Positions 32,866-40,291 of a stretch of DNA of 64,000 nt are shown here, piece by piece (position 1 is the stretch's first letter; each line of letters starts with the position of its first letter). This DNA is from Moorella glycerini (lineage in GTDB: Bacteria; Bacillota; DSM-521; Neomoorellales; Neomoorellaceae). The DNA lies in the NCBI RefSeq assembly GCF_009735625.1, contig NZ_CP046244.1, positions 1,860,001-1,924,000 of the forward strand. Direction: 5' to 3'. The notes beneath the pieces were generated by a model. The model searched no databases and was not told the origin of the DNA. It saw only the letters and a program-made list of their open reading frames with translations. Position numbers and translations under genes: made by a program.

Positions 32866-33006
32866 CATACTCACCCCGGGGGTGCCCGTGAGGGCTGAGA
32901 GGTGCTAACCGTGCACTAACCCTTGGAACCTGATCTGGGTCATACCAGCGGAGGGAAGTGGGGTCAAAGGTTTATGAAGATCACCTGCTTGCCGCAGGTG
33001 TTTTTT
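32866..33006 (+). promoter_or_regulatory. TPP riboswitch with terminator platform
   Basis: The aptamer has both conserved THI-box halves: GTGAGGGCTGAGAGG (32888-32902) and CCTTGGAACCTGATC with ATACCAGCGGAGGGAAGTGG (32931-32961). It is followed by a terminator, CACCTGC (32982-32988) pairing with GCAGGTG (32994-33000) and six T. This matches transcription attenuation by thiamine pyrophosphate. The target is thiC, 24 bases downstream. A CCCCGGC/GCCGGGG hairpin (32841-32858) precedes the aptamer. Confidence 0.95.
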
Positions 33007-33029
33007 ATTAAAGAAGGGGGTAAACGCAA

Positions 33030-34328
33030 ATGACGCAAATAGAGGCGGCCCGAGTGGGCCAGGTAACGCGGGCCATGGAAAAGGTGGCGGCGAAGGAAGG
33101 TATCCGGGTAGAAGACCTGATGGCGGCAGTGGCTGCCGGCCGGGTGGTGATCCCGGCCAATAAAAATCACCGCAACCTGGAACCATGCGGCATTGGTAAA
33201 GGCTTGAGGACCAAGGTCAATGCCAACCTGGGGACTTCCACGGCCTACCCGGATATCGAGCCGGAACTGGCAAAGCTTAGAGAAGCCCTGGACGCCGGGG
33301 CCGATGCCGTCATGGATTTAAGCACCGGTGGCGATATTAATGAGTGCCGGCGGCAAATTATTGCCCATTCCCCGGTTGCCGTCGGCACGGTGCCCATCTA
33401 CCAGGCCACGGTGGAGGCCCAGGAAAAATACGGCGCCCTGGTGGAGATGACGGCCGAGGATTTATTTAAAGTAATCGAAAGGCAGGCCGAAGACGGGGTG
33501 GACTTTATCACCGTCCACTGCGGCGTTACCCTGGAAGTGGTCGACCGCCTGCGGCGGGAAGGGCGCCTTACCGACATTGTCAGCCGGGGTGGCTCTTTCC
33601 TGACAGGGTGGATGCTGCACCATGGGGAAGAGAATCCCCTCTATGCCCAGTACGACCGCCTGCTGGAGATTGCCCGCCGTTATGATGTCACCTTGAGCCT
33701 GGGCGACGGTCTCCGGCCCGGCTGCCTGGCCGATGCTACCGACCGGGCCCAGATCCAGGAGTTAATTATCCTGGGTGAACTGGTAGACCGGGCCCGGGAA
33801 GCGGGCGTCCAGGCCATGGTCGAAGGGCCGGGACACGTACCCTTAAACCAGGTGCAGGCCAACATCTTGCTGGAGAAAAGGCTCTGCCATGAGGCGCCCT
33901 TTTATGTCCTCGGCCCCCTGGTAACCGATGTCGCCCCGGGCTACGATCATATTACGGCGGCCATTGGCGGCGCCCTGGCAGCAGCGGCGGGAGCGGACTT
34001 CATCTGTTATGTCACCCCGGCCGAGCACCTGGGCCTGCCCACCCTGGCTGACGTCCGGGAAGGGGTAATGGCCGCCCGCATTGCCGGCCATGCCGCCGAC
34101 CTGGCCAAAGGTATCCCCGGGGCCTGGGAATGGGACCGGGAGATGGCCCGCGCCCGCAAAGCCCTGGACTGGGAGCGCCAGCTGGAGCTGGCCATTGATC
34201 CCAAAAAGGCGCGGCAGTATCGCCGGAACCGCAATGAAGCTACCGCCGTTGCCTGTTCTATGTGCGGCGACTTTTGTGCCATGCGCCTGGTGGGAGAGTA
34301 CCTGGGCAAGCCGGTAGAAAAGTGCTAA
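33030..34328 (+). CDS. thiC: Phosphomethylpyrimidine synthase ThiC
   Basis: ThiC is a non-canonical radical SAM enzyme converting aminoimidazole ribotide to HMP phosphate for thiamine. The 432-residue protein has [39 protein letters not shown] and the C-terminal cluster motif [11 protein letters not shown]. Its TPP riboswitch argues for thiamine rather than the homologous benzimidazole synthases. The ATG follows AGAAGGGGG. Confidence 0.96.
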   Translation: MTQIEAARVGQVTRAMEKVAAKEGIRVEDLMAAVAAGRVVIPANKNHRNLEPCGIGKGLRTKVNANLGTSTAYPDIEPELAKLREALDAGADAVMDLSTGGDINECRRQIIAHSPVAVGTVPIYQATVEAQEKYGALVEMTAEDLFKVIERQAEDGVDFITVHCGVTLEVVDRLRREGRLTDIVSRGGSFLTGWMLHHGEENPLYAQYDRLLEIARRYDVTLSLGDGLRPGCLADATDRAQIQELIILGELVDRAREAGVQAMVEGPGHVPLNQVQANILLEKRLCHEAPFYVLGPLVTDVAPGYDHITAAIGGALAAAAGADFICYVTPAEHLGLPTLADVREGVMAARIAGHAADLAKGIPGAWEWDREMARARKALDWERQLELAIDPKKARQYRRNRNEATAVACSMCGDFCAMRLVGEYLGKPVEKC

Positions 34329-34408
34329 AATGAAGGGAGAACCTTTTGGGGGCCAGCGCCATAGCAAAGGTTTCCCCATAGGGATTCGTGCCAGGGAGGG
34401 CTTATCAT

Positions 34409-35404
34409 TTGGACTGGCAGGAACTGGACAGGGAATTGGAACAAGGTAAGATAGCCCCGGTATATCTCTTTTATGGTAACGAGAGTTATCTCCTGGAGCG
34501 GGCTTTAAAAACCCTCCGGGAAAAGCTGGTCCCAGCAGAAGCGGCGGCCTTTGATTACCAGGAACTGGACGGCAGGGAGCTATCAGCAGGAAAGATAGTC
34601 CTCCTGGCCACTACCCTGCCGGCCCTGGCGCCCAGGCGCCTGGTGGTAGTAAAAGACCCGGCGGCAGAAATATTGAAGGCCGGGGAAGGGGACCTCCTGG
34701 CTTACCTGGAAAACCCGGCCCCGACGACCTGCCTGGCACTGGCAGTTAATGGCAGTATTGATAAACGCTTGAAGCTAGTGAAGCTAATCCAGCAGACCGG
34801 CCGGGTGGTAGAATTTTTACCCCTTAAGGCAGCAGAACTGGAGAAGTGGTTACAGCGGGAGGCCCGGGAGCAGGGTTATAATTTACACCCGGCGGCTGCC
34901 CGGGCCCTGGCCCAGGCCGGCGGGGGAGACCTGCGCCTGGCCAGGAATGAGTTATATAAAGTAATGACCTATACCGGGCAGCCGGGTACCATTACACCGT
35001 CAGATGTTGAGGCCCTGGTACCGGCCGCGGCTGCGGAAGCTACCATCTTCCAGTTAGTAGACGCCCTGGGGAACCGCAATGCCACCCTGGCCATTAACTC
35101 CCTGCGCCGGCTGCTGGAAAAAGGCGAGGCCCCGTTAAGCATCCTGGCCATGCTGGCCCGCCAGCTGCGCCTGATTTACCAGTACCACCTGGCGGCGGAT
35201 AAAGGCGAGCTGGCCGCCAGGCTGGGAGTAAAACCCTTTGTCGTGCAGAAGGTGGCCGCCCAGGCCCGCAATTTTTCCCTGCCTGCTGCCGGCCGGGCCC
35301 TGGAGGAATTATTAAAGGTAGATACCGGGATCAAGACCGGGCAGGGTGGAGCCGGCCCCCTGCTGGAAAAAGCTATCTGGACTATTATTAAAGGGGAGCA
35401 TTAA
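34409..35404 (+). CDS. holA: DNA polymerase III delta subunit
   Basis: HolA opens the sliding clamp as part of the clamp loader. The ~331-residue protein begins with the AAA-like domain (KIAPVYLFYGNESYLLERAL, in part) and includes RRLVVVKDP and ISAL-like helices, with the C-terminal clamp-loader collar (VFQL-type IFQLVDALGNRN, ILAMLARQLRLIYQY). I chose TTG 34409, eight bases after AGGGAGGG; the GTG at 34388 lies before that site. holA upstream of rpsT is the common Firmicute order. Confidence 0.92.
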   Translation: MDWQELDRELEQGKIAPVYLFYGNESYLLERALKTLREKLVPAEAAAFDYQELDGRELSAGKIVLLATTLPALAPRRLVVVKDPAAEILKAGEGDLLAYLENPAPTTCLALAVNGSIDKRLKLVKLIQQTGRVVEFLPLKAAELEKWLQREAREQGYNLHPAAARALAQAGGGDLRLARNELYKVMTYTGQPGTITPSDVEALVPAAAAEATIFQLVDALGNRNATLAINSLRRLLEKGEAPLSILAMLARQLRLIYQYHLAADKGELAARLGVKPFVVQKVAAQARNFSLPAAGRALEELLKVDTGIKTGQGGAGPLLEKAIWTIIKGEH

Positions 35405-35412
35405 TGCTCCCC
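35393..35412. terminator. Palindrome spanning the holA stop, likely bidirectional terminator
   Basis: GGGGAGCATTAATGCTCCCC is a perfect 20-base palindrome between two convergent genes. On the minus strand it is followed by TTTAATAAT, so it may best serve the minus-strand gene. Confidence 0.5.
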
Positions 35413-35417
35413 CACCT

Positions 35418-35621
35418 TTACTCTTCACCAGCGGGTCGCTTCTGGTCCTTTTCCCGGACTGCTCCGGCAGTACTCCTGACGGTACCAGCTGCTCTAGTAC
35501 CAGGGGTCGCAATTTCGGTAGCAAATTCATAGGCGGTACCCGGGGTACCTTCGGTAGCAATGCCCTTCCGGTTGGCTTCTTTTTCCGGCCGCTCTTTAGC
35601 GGTGCCAGGTTTTTCCGGCAT
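35418..35621 (-). CDS. Small hydrophilic protein, possible gamma-type SASP
   Basis: A 67-residue protein rich in Lys, Glu, Arg, Thr, Gly and Ala, with no hydrophobic segment. It contains TPGTAYEFATEIATPGT; the EFATE core resembles the TEFASE-type site cut by the GPR protease in small acid-soluble spore proteins. ATG 35621 is preceded by AAAGGGGGG on the minus strand. It lies between rpsT and holA with its own flanking terminators, in a spore gene neighbourhood. The SASP call is speculative; the protein might be an unrelated small protein. Confidence 0.5.
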   Translation of the reverse strand: MPEKPGTAKERPEKEANRKGIATEGTPGTAYEFATEIATPGTRAAGTVRSTAGAVREKDQKRPAGEE

Positions 35622-35692
35622 AAATTAAAGTCCCCCCTTTCTGCAAGCCTGTTTTTATTATGGCATGATGAAGGGGGGAAAATTCCGGGTAA

Positions 35693-35721
35693 ATTAAAAA
35701 CCCCCTGGATAGGCGGGGGTT
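35693..35721 (-). terminator. Terminator after rpsT
   Basis: On the minus strand ACCCCC pairs with GGGGGT around an eight-base loop, followed by TTTTTAATTT. Confidence 0.65.
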
Positions 35722-35746
35722 ATGTTGCTCAAATTAAGCCATGGGA

Positions 35747-36010
35747 TTAAGCCGACGTTTTGTTGAACAGGCGCTGCAGCCTTGATTTTTTCCGGGCGGC
35801 AGTGTTCGGGTGGAGAACGCCTTTGGTAACGGCTTTGTCGATGGTGCGAATGGCCTGGCGCAAATTTTCGGCAGCGGCACTATCGCCCTGTTCCAGGGCC
35901 GTCCGGAATTTTTTGATGGCCGTTTTCACGCGGGATTTGACGGCCTTGTTGCGCTCGGTACGAATGCGGGTCAGCTCTACGCGTTTAATGGCCGACTTAA
36001 TGTTGGGCAT
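35747..36010 (-). CDS. rpsT: 30S ribosomal protein S20
   Basis: This 87-residue basic helical protein has NIKSAIKRVELTRIRTERN (in part), KSRVKTAIKKF, TIDKAVTKGVLHPNTAARKK and KSRLQRLFN, all characteristic of S20. It binds 16S rRNA early in assembly. The ATG follows a GGAGG-type site (CACCTCC on the plus strand). spoIIP lies 52 bases upstream in the same direction; gpr, which separates them in Bacillus, is not here. Confidence 0.97.
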   Translation of the reverse strand: MPNIKSAIKRVELTRIRTERNKAVKSRVKTAIKKFRTALEQGDSAAAENLRQAIRTIDKAVTKGVLHPNTAARKKSRLQRLFNKTSA

Positions 36011-36062
36011 CCCAGCTCACCTCCCGCCTTATTTTATCATGGCAACCTGGTAAAAGCAACAT

Positions 36063-37139
36063 TTAACCGGATTGAGCCGGGTTCTCCCGCCGCAGGTCTT
36101 CGATAACTCCCGCCAGGACCCTGGCTATCAGGCGGGCGGAGCGTTCCGCCTCTTCCAGGGTATTATTATCGCTGCCAACTTCTAAGAGCAGGGCCCGGGG
36201 CAGGAGGTGCTGGTTGTAGCGGCCTTCCTGGACCCGGACACCCAGGCATAAACCGGGATAAAGTTCGTCCATTTTTTTAGCCAGCTGGTGGGCAAAGGCC
36301 TCATTCTGGCGCCAGTTGGGGTGTTCCAGGCGGGCATTGCTGCCGACGATAATGAGCACCTGGGCGACTTTCTGGTGGGCAATTTCCACTACCGGTGGTG
36401 CCGGCAGGCCGGCGTTGCGATGGATATCCAGGGCCACCAGGACGGAAGGGTTTTCCGCCAGCATTCTTTTCAGGGTTTTTTCGGAGTTGGCATAGGACCT
36501 GGTAAAGTCGGGATAATCATGGATGGTAGTTGAACGTACTACCGGGATGCCGTAATCTTTGCTTAAAGTTTCGGCCAGGACCGCCGCCACCTGGCTGACA
36601 CCGCCGTTTTTCCCGGGAAATTTAGCCTGCCCCTCACTCGGCTGGTAGGATTCCGCATTGTGGGTGTTGTATATAGCAACCAGCGGGTTATCGGCGCTGG
36701 CGATCTCCCTTTCTGCCGGCGCTGGTGGGGCACTTTCCCCCGGCAGCGGCGGGGGCAACTCATACTCTTCCTCGGTAGTCAGCAAGGGCGTTACCCCGGC
36801 ACTGCCGGGGAAAACTACCAGGGGTGAGGCCAGGACCCGGGCGGCGGCCGCCAGGTTTTTGCTGGAACTATCTTGCGGGCTGCTGGCCGCGCGTAAAGCA
36901 AGGGTCGGCAGGCCTTCGCTTAAAATGCCTTCCAGCAGGGGCAGGGGTAACCAGGCAGAATAACTTACGCCGGGGGATAGCTGGCGGCCGGCTTTAATCA
37001 AACGCCAGGTACCGGTAGCCAGGGAAAGAATAACCGCCACTGCCACGAATACTTTTACCAGGCGAGATAGAAAGATCCTGGCCTGCCAGCGGGTAATAAC
37101 GTGAATCCGCAAACTTTCCGCCCCCTTGCTGGTAGCCAT
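36063..37139 (-). CDS. spoIIP: Stage II sporulation protein P
   Basis: SpoIIP is a peptidoglycan amidase/endopeptidase needed for engulfment. The 358-residue protein has an N-terminal membrane helix (VFVAVAVILSLATG, about residues 30-45), a Pro/Ala-rich linker and the catalytic domain from about residue 150: VAIYNTHNAESYQPS, PVVRSTTIHDYP, YANSEKTLKRML, LVALDIHRNAG and LLLEVGSDNNTLEEA. It probably works with SpoIID and SpoIIM, not visible here. Length is normal. Confidence 0.94.
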   Translation of the reverse strand: MATSKGAESLRIHVITRWQARIFLSRLVKVFVAVAVILSLATGTWRLIKAGRQLSPGVSYSAWLPLPLLEGILSEGLPTLALRAASSPQDSSSKNLAAAARVLASPLVVFPGSAGVTPLLTTEEEYELPPPLPGESAPPAPAEREIASADNPLVAIYNTHNAESYQPSEGQAKFPGKNGGVSQVAAVLAETLSKDYGIPVVRSTTIHDYPDFTRSYANSEKTLKRMLAENPSVLVALDIHRNAGLPAPPVVEIAHQKVAQVLIIVGSNARLEHPNWRQNEAFAHQLAKKMDELYPGLCLGVRVQEGRYNQHLLPRALLLEVGSDNNTLEEAERSARLIARVLAGVIEDLRRENPAQSG

Positions 37140-37207
37140 TTTATTCCTCCAGGGGATAATTTAGACCTGGGGACGGACCACGAGGGGCAATGTTAGGAGG
37201 CTGAGCA

Positions 37208-37963
37208 GTGACTGGGGCCCAACTTAAGGATCTTTTACAGGCTTATAAAAACGGGCAGGTTGACCTGGACACCGTCATGGGGCATTTAAAAAGTTTAAAG
37301 GAAGAAGACCTGGGCTTTGCCAAGGTCGATCACCACCGGGCTTTAAGGAACGGCTTTCCGGAGGTTATTTTCGGCCAGGGAAAAACAAAGGAACAGGTGG
37401 CGGCCATTGCCTCCCGCCTGGCGGCTGCCGGCTCAACGGTCCTGGTAACCAGGACTACCAGGGAAGTATACCAGGAGGTTGCCGCTCGCTTGCCGGCGGC
37501 CGAATTTAACGAACTGGCCCGGACCATCGTGGTGGCTGCCGGGGAGATCAAGCCTACCGGTGGTAGAGTGGCGGTTTTAAGCGCCGGGACGGCCGACCTG
37601 CCTGTGGCCGAAGAAGCAGCGGTGACGGCGGCGGTAATGGGCAATGAGGTGGAGAGAATTTACGATGTCGGCGTGGCCGGCATCCACCGCCTGCTGGGGC
37701 GGGTGGAACTGGTACGCCGGGCCGATGTGGTTATTGTCGTCGCCGGCATGGAAGGTGCCCTGGCCAGCGTCGTAGCCGGCCTGGTGGACCGGCCGGTGAT
37801 TGCCGTGCCGACAAGCATCGGTTATGGGGCGAGTTTCGGCGGGCTGGCCGCCCTGCTGACCATGCTTAATAGCTGTGCTGCTGGCATTGGCGTCGTTAAT
37901 ATTGACAACGGTTTTGGCGCTGCCGCCCTGGCCACGGCTATCACCCGCCTGAAAAAAGTATAA
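37208..37963 (+). CDS. larB: Nickel-pincer cofactor biosynthesis protein LarB
   Basis: LarB carboxylates and hydrolyses nicotinate adenine dinucleotide in synthesis of the nickel-pincer nucleotide of lactate racemase. The 251-residue protein has an N-terminal segment with DHHRALRNGFPEVIFGQGKT and a PurE-like C-terminal domain (AVLSAGTADLPVAEEA, YDVGVAGIHRLL, VVIVVAGMEGALASVVAGL, VPTSIGYGASFGG). larC and larE are not in the window. The GTG start follows TTAGGAGG. Confidence 0.85.
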   Translation: MTGAQLKDLLQAYKNGQVDLDTVMGHLKSLKEEDLGFAKVDHHRALRNGFPEVIFGQGKTKEQVAAIASRLAAAGSTVLVTRTTREVYQEVAARLPAAEFNELARTIVVAAGEIKPTGGRVAVLSAGTADLPVAEEAAVTAAVMGNEVERIYDVGVAGIHRLLGRVELVRRADVVIVVAGMEGALASVVAGLVDRPVIAVPTSIGYGASFGGLAALLTMLNSCAAGIGVVNIDNGFGAAALATAITRLKKV

Positions 37964-38015
37964 TTTACCTCCTTTTTGGGCAATGCTATAGGCGAACCCG
38001 TAGGAGGTGATAAAT

Positions 38016-38354
38016 ATGACTAACTGGGTAGGCGCCGTTGTCCGCTTTGTTGTCTCGGCCCTGGTGCTGATGCTGGTAGGTTTTATCCTTCCCGGCATTA
38101 GAGTAGCAGGTTTCACCGGTGCCCTGATTGCGGCCGTCGTTATAGCCATCCTGGGCTGGCTGGCAGAAGCCGTCCTTGGCAAGCGGATTTCCCCCCATGG
38201 TCGCGGCATTGTCGGCTTTATCGTCGCGGCAATAGTAATCTATCTGGCTCAATTTATTGTCCCCGCCTACTTAAGCGTGAATATCCTGGGTGCTTTACTG
38301 GCGGCTCTAGTTATCGGTGTAATTGATGCCTTTGTCCCTACCGAGCTACGCTAG
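38016..38354 (+). CDS. Holin-4-like / YvlD-type membrane protein
   Basis: A 112-residue protein made almost entirely of four hydrophobic helices with short loops (FVVSALVLMLVGFILPG, AVVIAILGWLAEAVLG, FIVAAIVIYLAQFIVPA, LGALLAALVIGVIDAF). It belongs to the phage holin 4_2/YvlD superfamily, mostly chromosomal and of unknown function. No phage genes surround it. ATG 38016 is six bases after AGGAGGTG; GTG 38007 lies in that site. A strong terminator follows. Confidence 0.78.
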   Translation: MTNWVGAVVRFVVSALVLMLVGFILPGIRVAGFTGALIAAVVIAILGWLAEAVLGKRISPHGRGIVGFIVAAIVIYLAQFIVPAYLSVNILGALLAALVIGVIDAFVPTELR

Positions 38355-38369
38355 GCAATGAGCTGCCGG

Positions 38370-38401
38370 GCGGGCCGGGCTTTTAGCCCGGCCCGCTTTC
38401 T
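38370..38401 (+). terminator. Terminator that forms the intron 5' exon
   Basis: GCGGGCCGGGC (38370-38380) pairs perfectly with GCCCGGCCCGC (38386-38396) around TTTTA, followed by TTTCT. The first group II intron begins at the next base. Group IIC introns are known to insert just after such terminators. Confidence 0.85.
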
Positions 38402-40291
38402 GTGCGCCCGGCATGGGCGTTAACTTAGTGGTGAAAGTCCACTGCAGGCGAGGCAGCACCAGTCTGCTAGCCAAAGGCAAGGGTGTCCATCGCGAGGTGG
38501 GATCCGAAGGAAGCCGGAGGCAAAGCCACGGCCCGATGAACAAGAACCCCATACGAGGCTAGACCGTTCGGATAAGCTGGCGGAACACAGCGAAATCCCA
38601 GGCTGCCAAGGGACGGTAGAGTATATGGGGCGGGCACGGGGCGAAGGTTAACGCTCTTACCCGGGGAGGCCTGCCGGATAAGCCAGGGAGAGCTGGTAAA
38701 CCGTATCGGAAGGTACGGCTGAACCGGCAGGAGTCAGCAGAGGGCATAGTACCCTGGGGGTCATGAACTCCAGGGGAAGGCCCGAACATCAAGTCAGAGG
38801 TGAAACCGGTGCGTTCGCGAGAAGGACAGAGACAGCAGAAAACCCCGCAAGGGGCCTGCCCGCGGGAAGAAGTGGTGAAGCCACGGGGGAGCGCGGGAGG
38901 GCCGAGTTCTTCTCCGGCACAAAGCGGGACGTCACCTCGCGGAGGCCAAGGTAGCGGCCTGATGGAGCAGGTGGTGGCCAGGGAGAACATGCTGGCCGCG
39001 CTGAAACGGGTAGAGCGGAACGGAGGCGCGCCCGGTGTGGACGGCATCCCGACCGAACGGTTGCGGGACCAAATACGCGCCGAGTGGCCGCGCATCCGGG
39101 AAGAACTGCTCGCGGGAACCTACAGACCGAAGCCCGTGCGCCGGGTCGAAATCCCGAAACCCGGGGGAGGCAAACGGATGTTAGGGATACCCACCGTAAT
39201 GGACCGCCTAATCCAGCAGGCCCTCCTGCAAGTATTGACGCCCATCTTCGAACCGCAGTTCTCAGAGGCCAGCTACGGGTTCCGTCCCGGAAGGAAAGCC
39301 CATGATGCGGTAAAGAAGGCGCGGCAATACGTAGAAGAAGGATACGAATGGGCCGTGGACCTGGACATCGAGAAATACTTCGACCGGGTAAACCACGACA
39401 TCCTCATGGCCCGGGTGGCCCGGAAAGTGGCAGATAAGAGGGTACTTACCCTTATCCGCCGCTATCTCCAGGCAGGCGTCATGGTAAACGGAGTGGTCAT
39501 GGAGACGGCAGAAGGAACGCCCCAGGGCGGACCCTTAAGCCCGTTATTGGCCAACATACTCCTGGACGACCTGGACAAAGAACTGGAAAAGAGGGGCCAC
39601 AAGTTCGTCCGTTACGCCGATGACTGCAACATCTACGTCAAAAGCAAACGGGCAGGAGAAAGGGTCATGGCCAGTATCCGCAACTTCCTGCAGGAGCGGT
39701 TGAAGCTCAAGATCAACGAGCAGAAGAGCGCGGTAGACCGGCCGTGGAAGCTGAAATTTCTGGGGTTCAGCATGTACAAACACAAGGCAGGAGTAATCCT
39801 TATCCGCCTGGCGCCGCAGACCATCGACCGGGTGAAAACGAAAATCCGGGAGATAACCGCCCGGAATAAACCCTTAAAGATGGCCGAGCGCATAGAGCGC
39901 CTGAACGCCTACCTGGGCGGCTGGATAGGGTACTTCGCCCTGGCCGACACGCCCAGCATCTTTAAGAACTTAGAAAGCTGGACGCGGCGGAGGCTGCGCA
40001 TGTGTCTCTGGAAGCAGTGGAAGCGAGTACGGACCAGGTACCGCGAACTACGCGCATTGGGATTGCCGGAATGGGTAGTGCATGAATTCGCCAATGCCCG
40101 CAAAGGGCTGTGGCGGATGGCCCATGGGCCAATGAATAGAGCCCTGGGCAATGCCTACTGGCAATCCCAGGGCCTGATGAGCTTAACCGAGCGCTATTCT
40201 TATCTTCGTCAAGCTTGGTGAACCGCCGGATGCGGACCCGCATGTCCGGTGGTGTGAGAGGACGGGGGCTAGCCGCCCCCTCCTACTCGAT
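38402..40291 (+). mobile_element. Group II intron, copy 1 (IIC-like)
   Basis: A 1,890-bp intron starting GTGCGCCCGG and ending TACTCGAT. The first ~400 bases are the structured domain I-III RNA, then the maturase frame (domain IV), then domain V at about 40221-40253, a CCGCCGGA/TCCGGTGG stem with a CGC triad as in IIC introns, and a domain VI hairpin GGGGGC/GCCCCC at 40264-40280. Its 5' exon is a terminator, also a IIC trait. Copy 2 abuts it with no base between. Confidence 0.9.
38800..40221 (+). CDS. ltrA: Group II intron reverse transcriptase/maturase, copy 1
   Basis: The frame encodes up to 473 residues. The reverse transcriptase domain covers GAPGVDGIPTERL, YRPKPVRRVEIPKPGGGKR, YGFRPGRKAHDAV, GTPQGGPLSPLLANI and the catalytic FVRYADDCNIYV. 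A maturase (GIIM-like) domain follows with RIERLNAYLGGWIGYF. No HNH endonuclease is seen. The homologous core starts near ATG 38962; the GTG start at 38800 would add 54 low-complexity residues and is uncertain. The stop is next to domain V. Confidence 0.9.
   Translation: MKPVRSREGQRQQKTPQGACPREEVVKPRGSAGGPSSSPAQSGTSPRGGQGSGLMEQVVARENMLAALKRVERNGGAPGVDGIPTERLRDQIRAEWPRIREELLAGTYRPKPVRRVEIPKPGGGKRMLGIPTVMDRLIQQALLQVLTPIFEPQFSEASYGFRPGRKAHDAVKKARQYVEEGYEWAVDLDIEKYFDRVNHDILMARVARKVADKRVLTLIRRYLQAGVMVNGVVMETAEGTPQGGPLSPLLANILLDDLDKELEKRGHKFVRYADDCNIYVKSKRAGERVMASIRNFLQERLKLKINEQKSAVDRPWKLKFLGFSMYKHKAGVILIRLAPQTIDRVKTKIREITARNKPLKMAERIERLNAYLGGWIGYFALADTPSIFKNLESWTRRRLRMCLWKQWKRVRTRYRELRALGLPEWVVHEFANARKGLWRMAHGPMNRALGNAYWQSQGLMSLTERYSYLRQAW

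Noticed and set aside
33030-34328. Benzimidazole synthase (Bza) instead of ThiC
   Set aside because: A TPP riboswitch directly precedes the gene, which supports thiamine synthesis.
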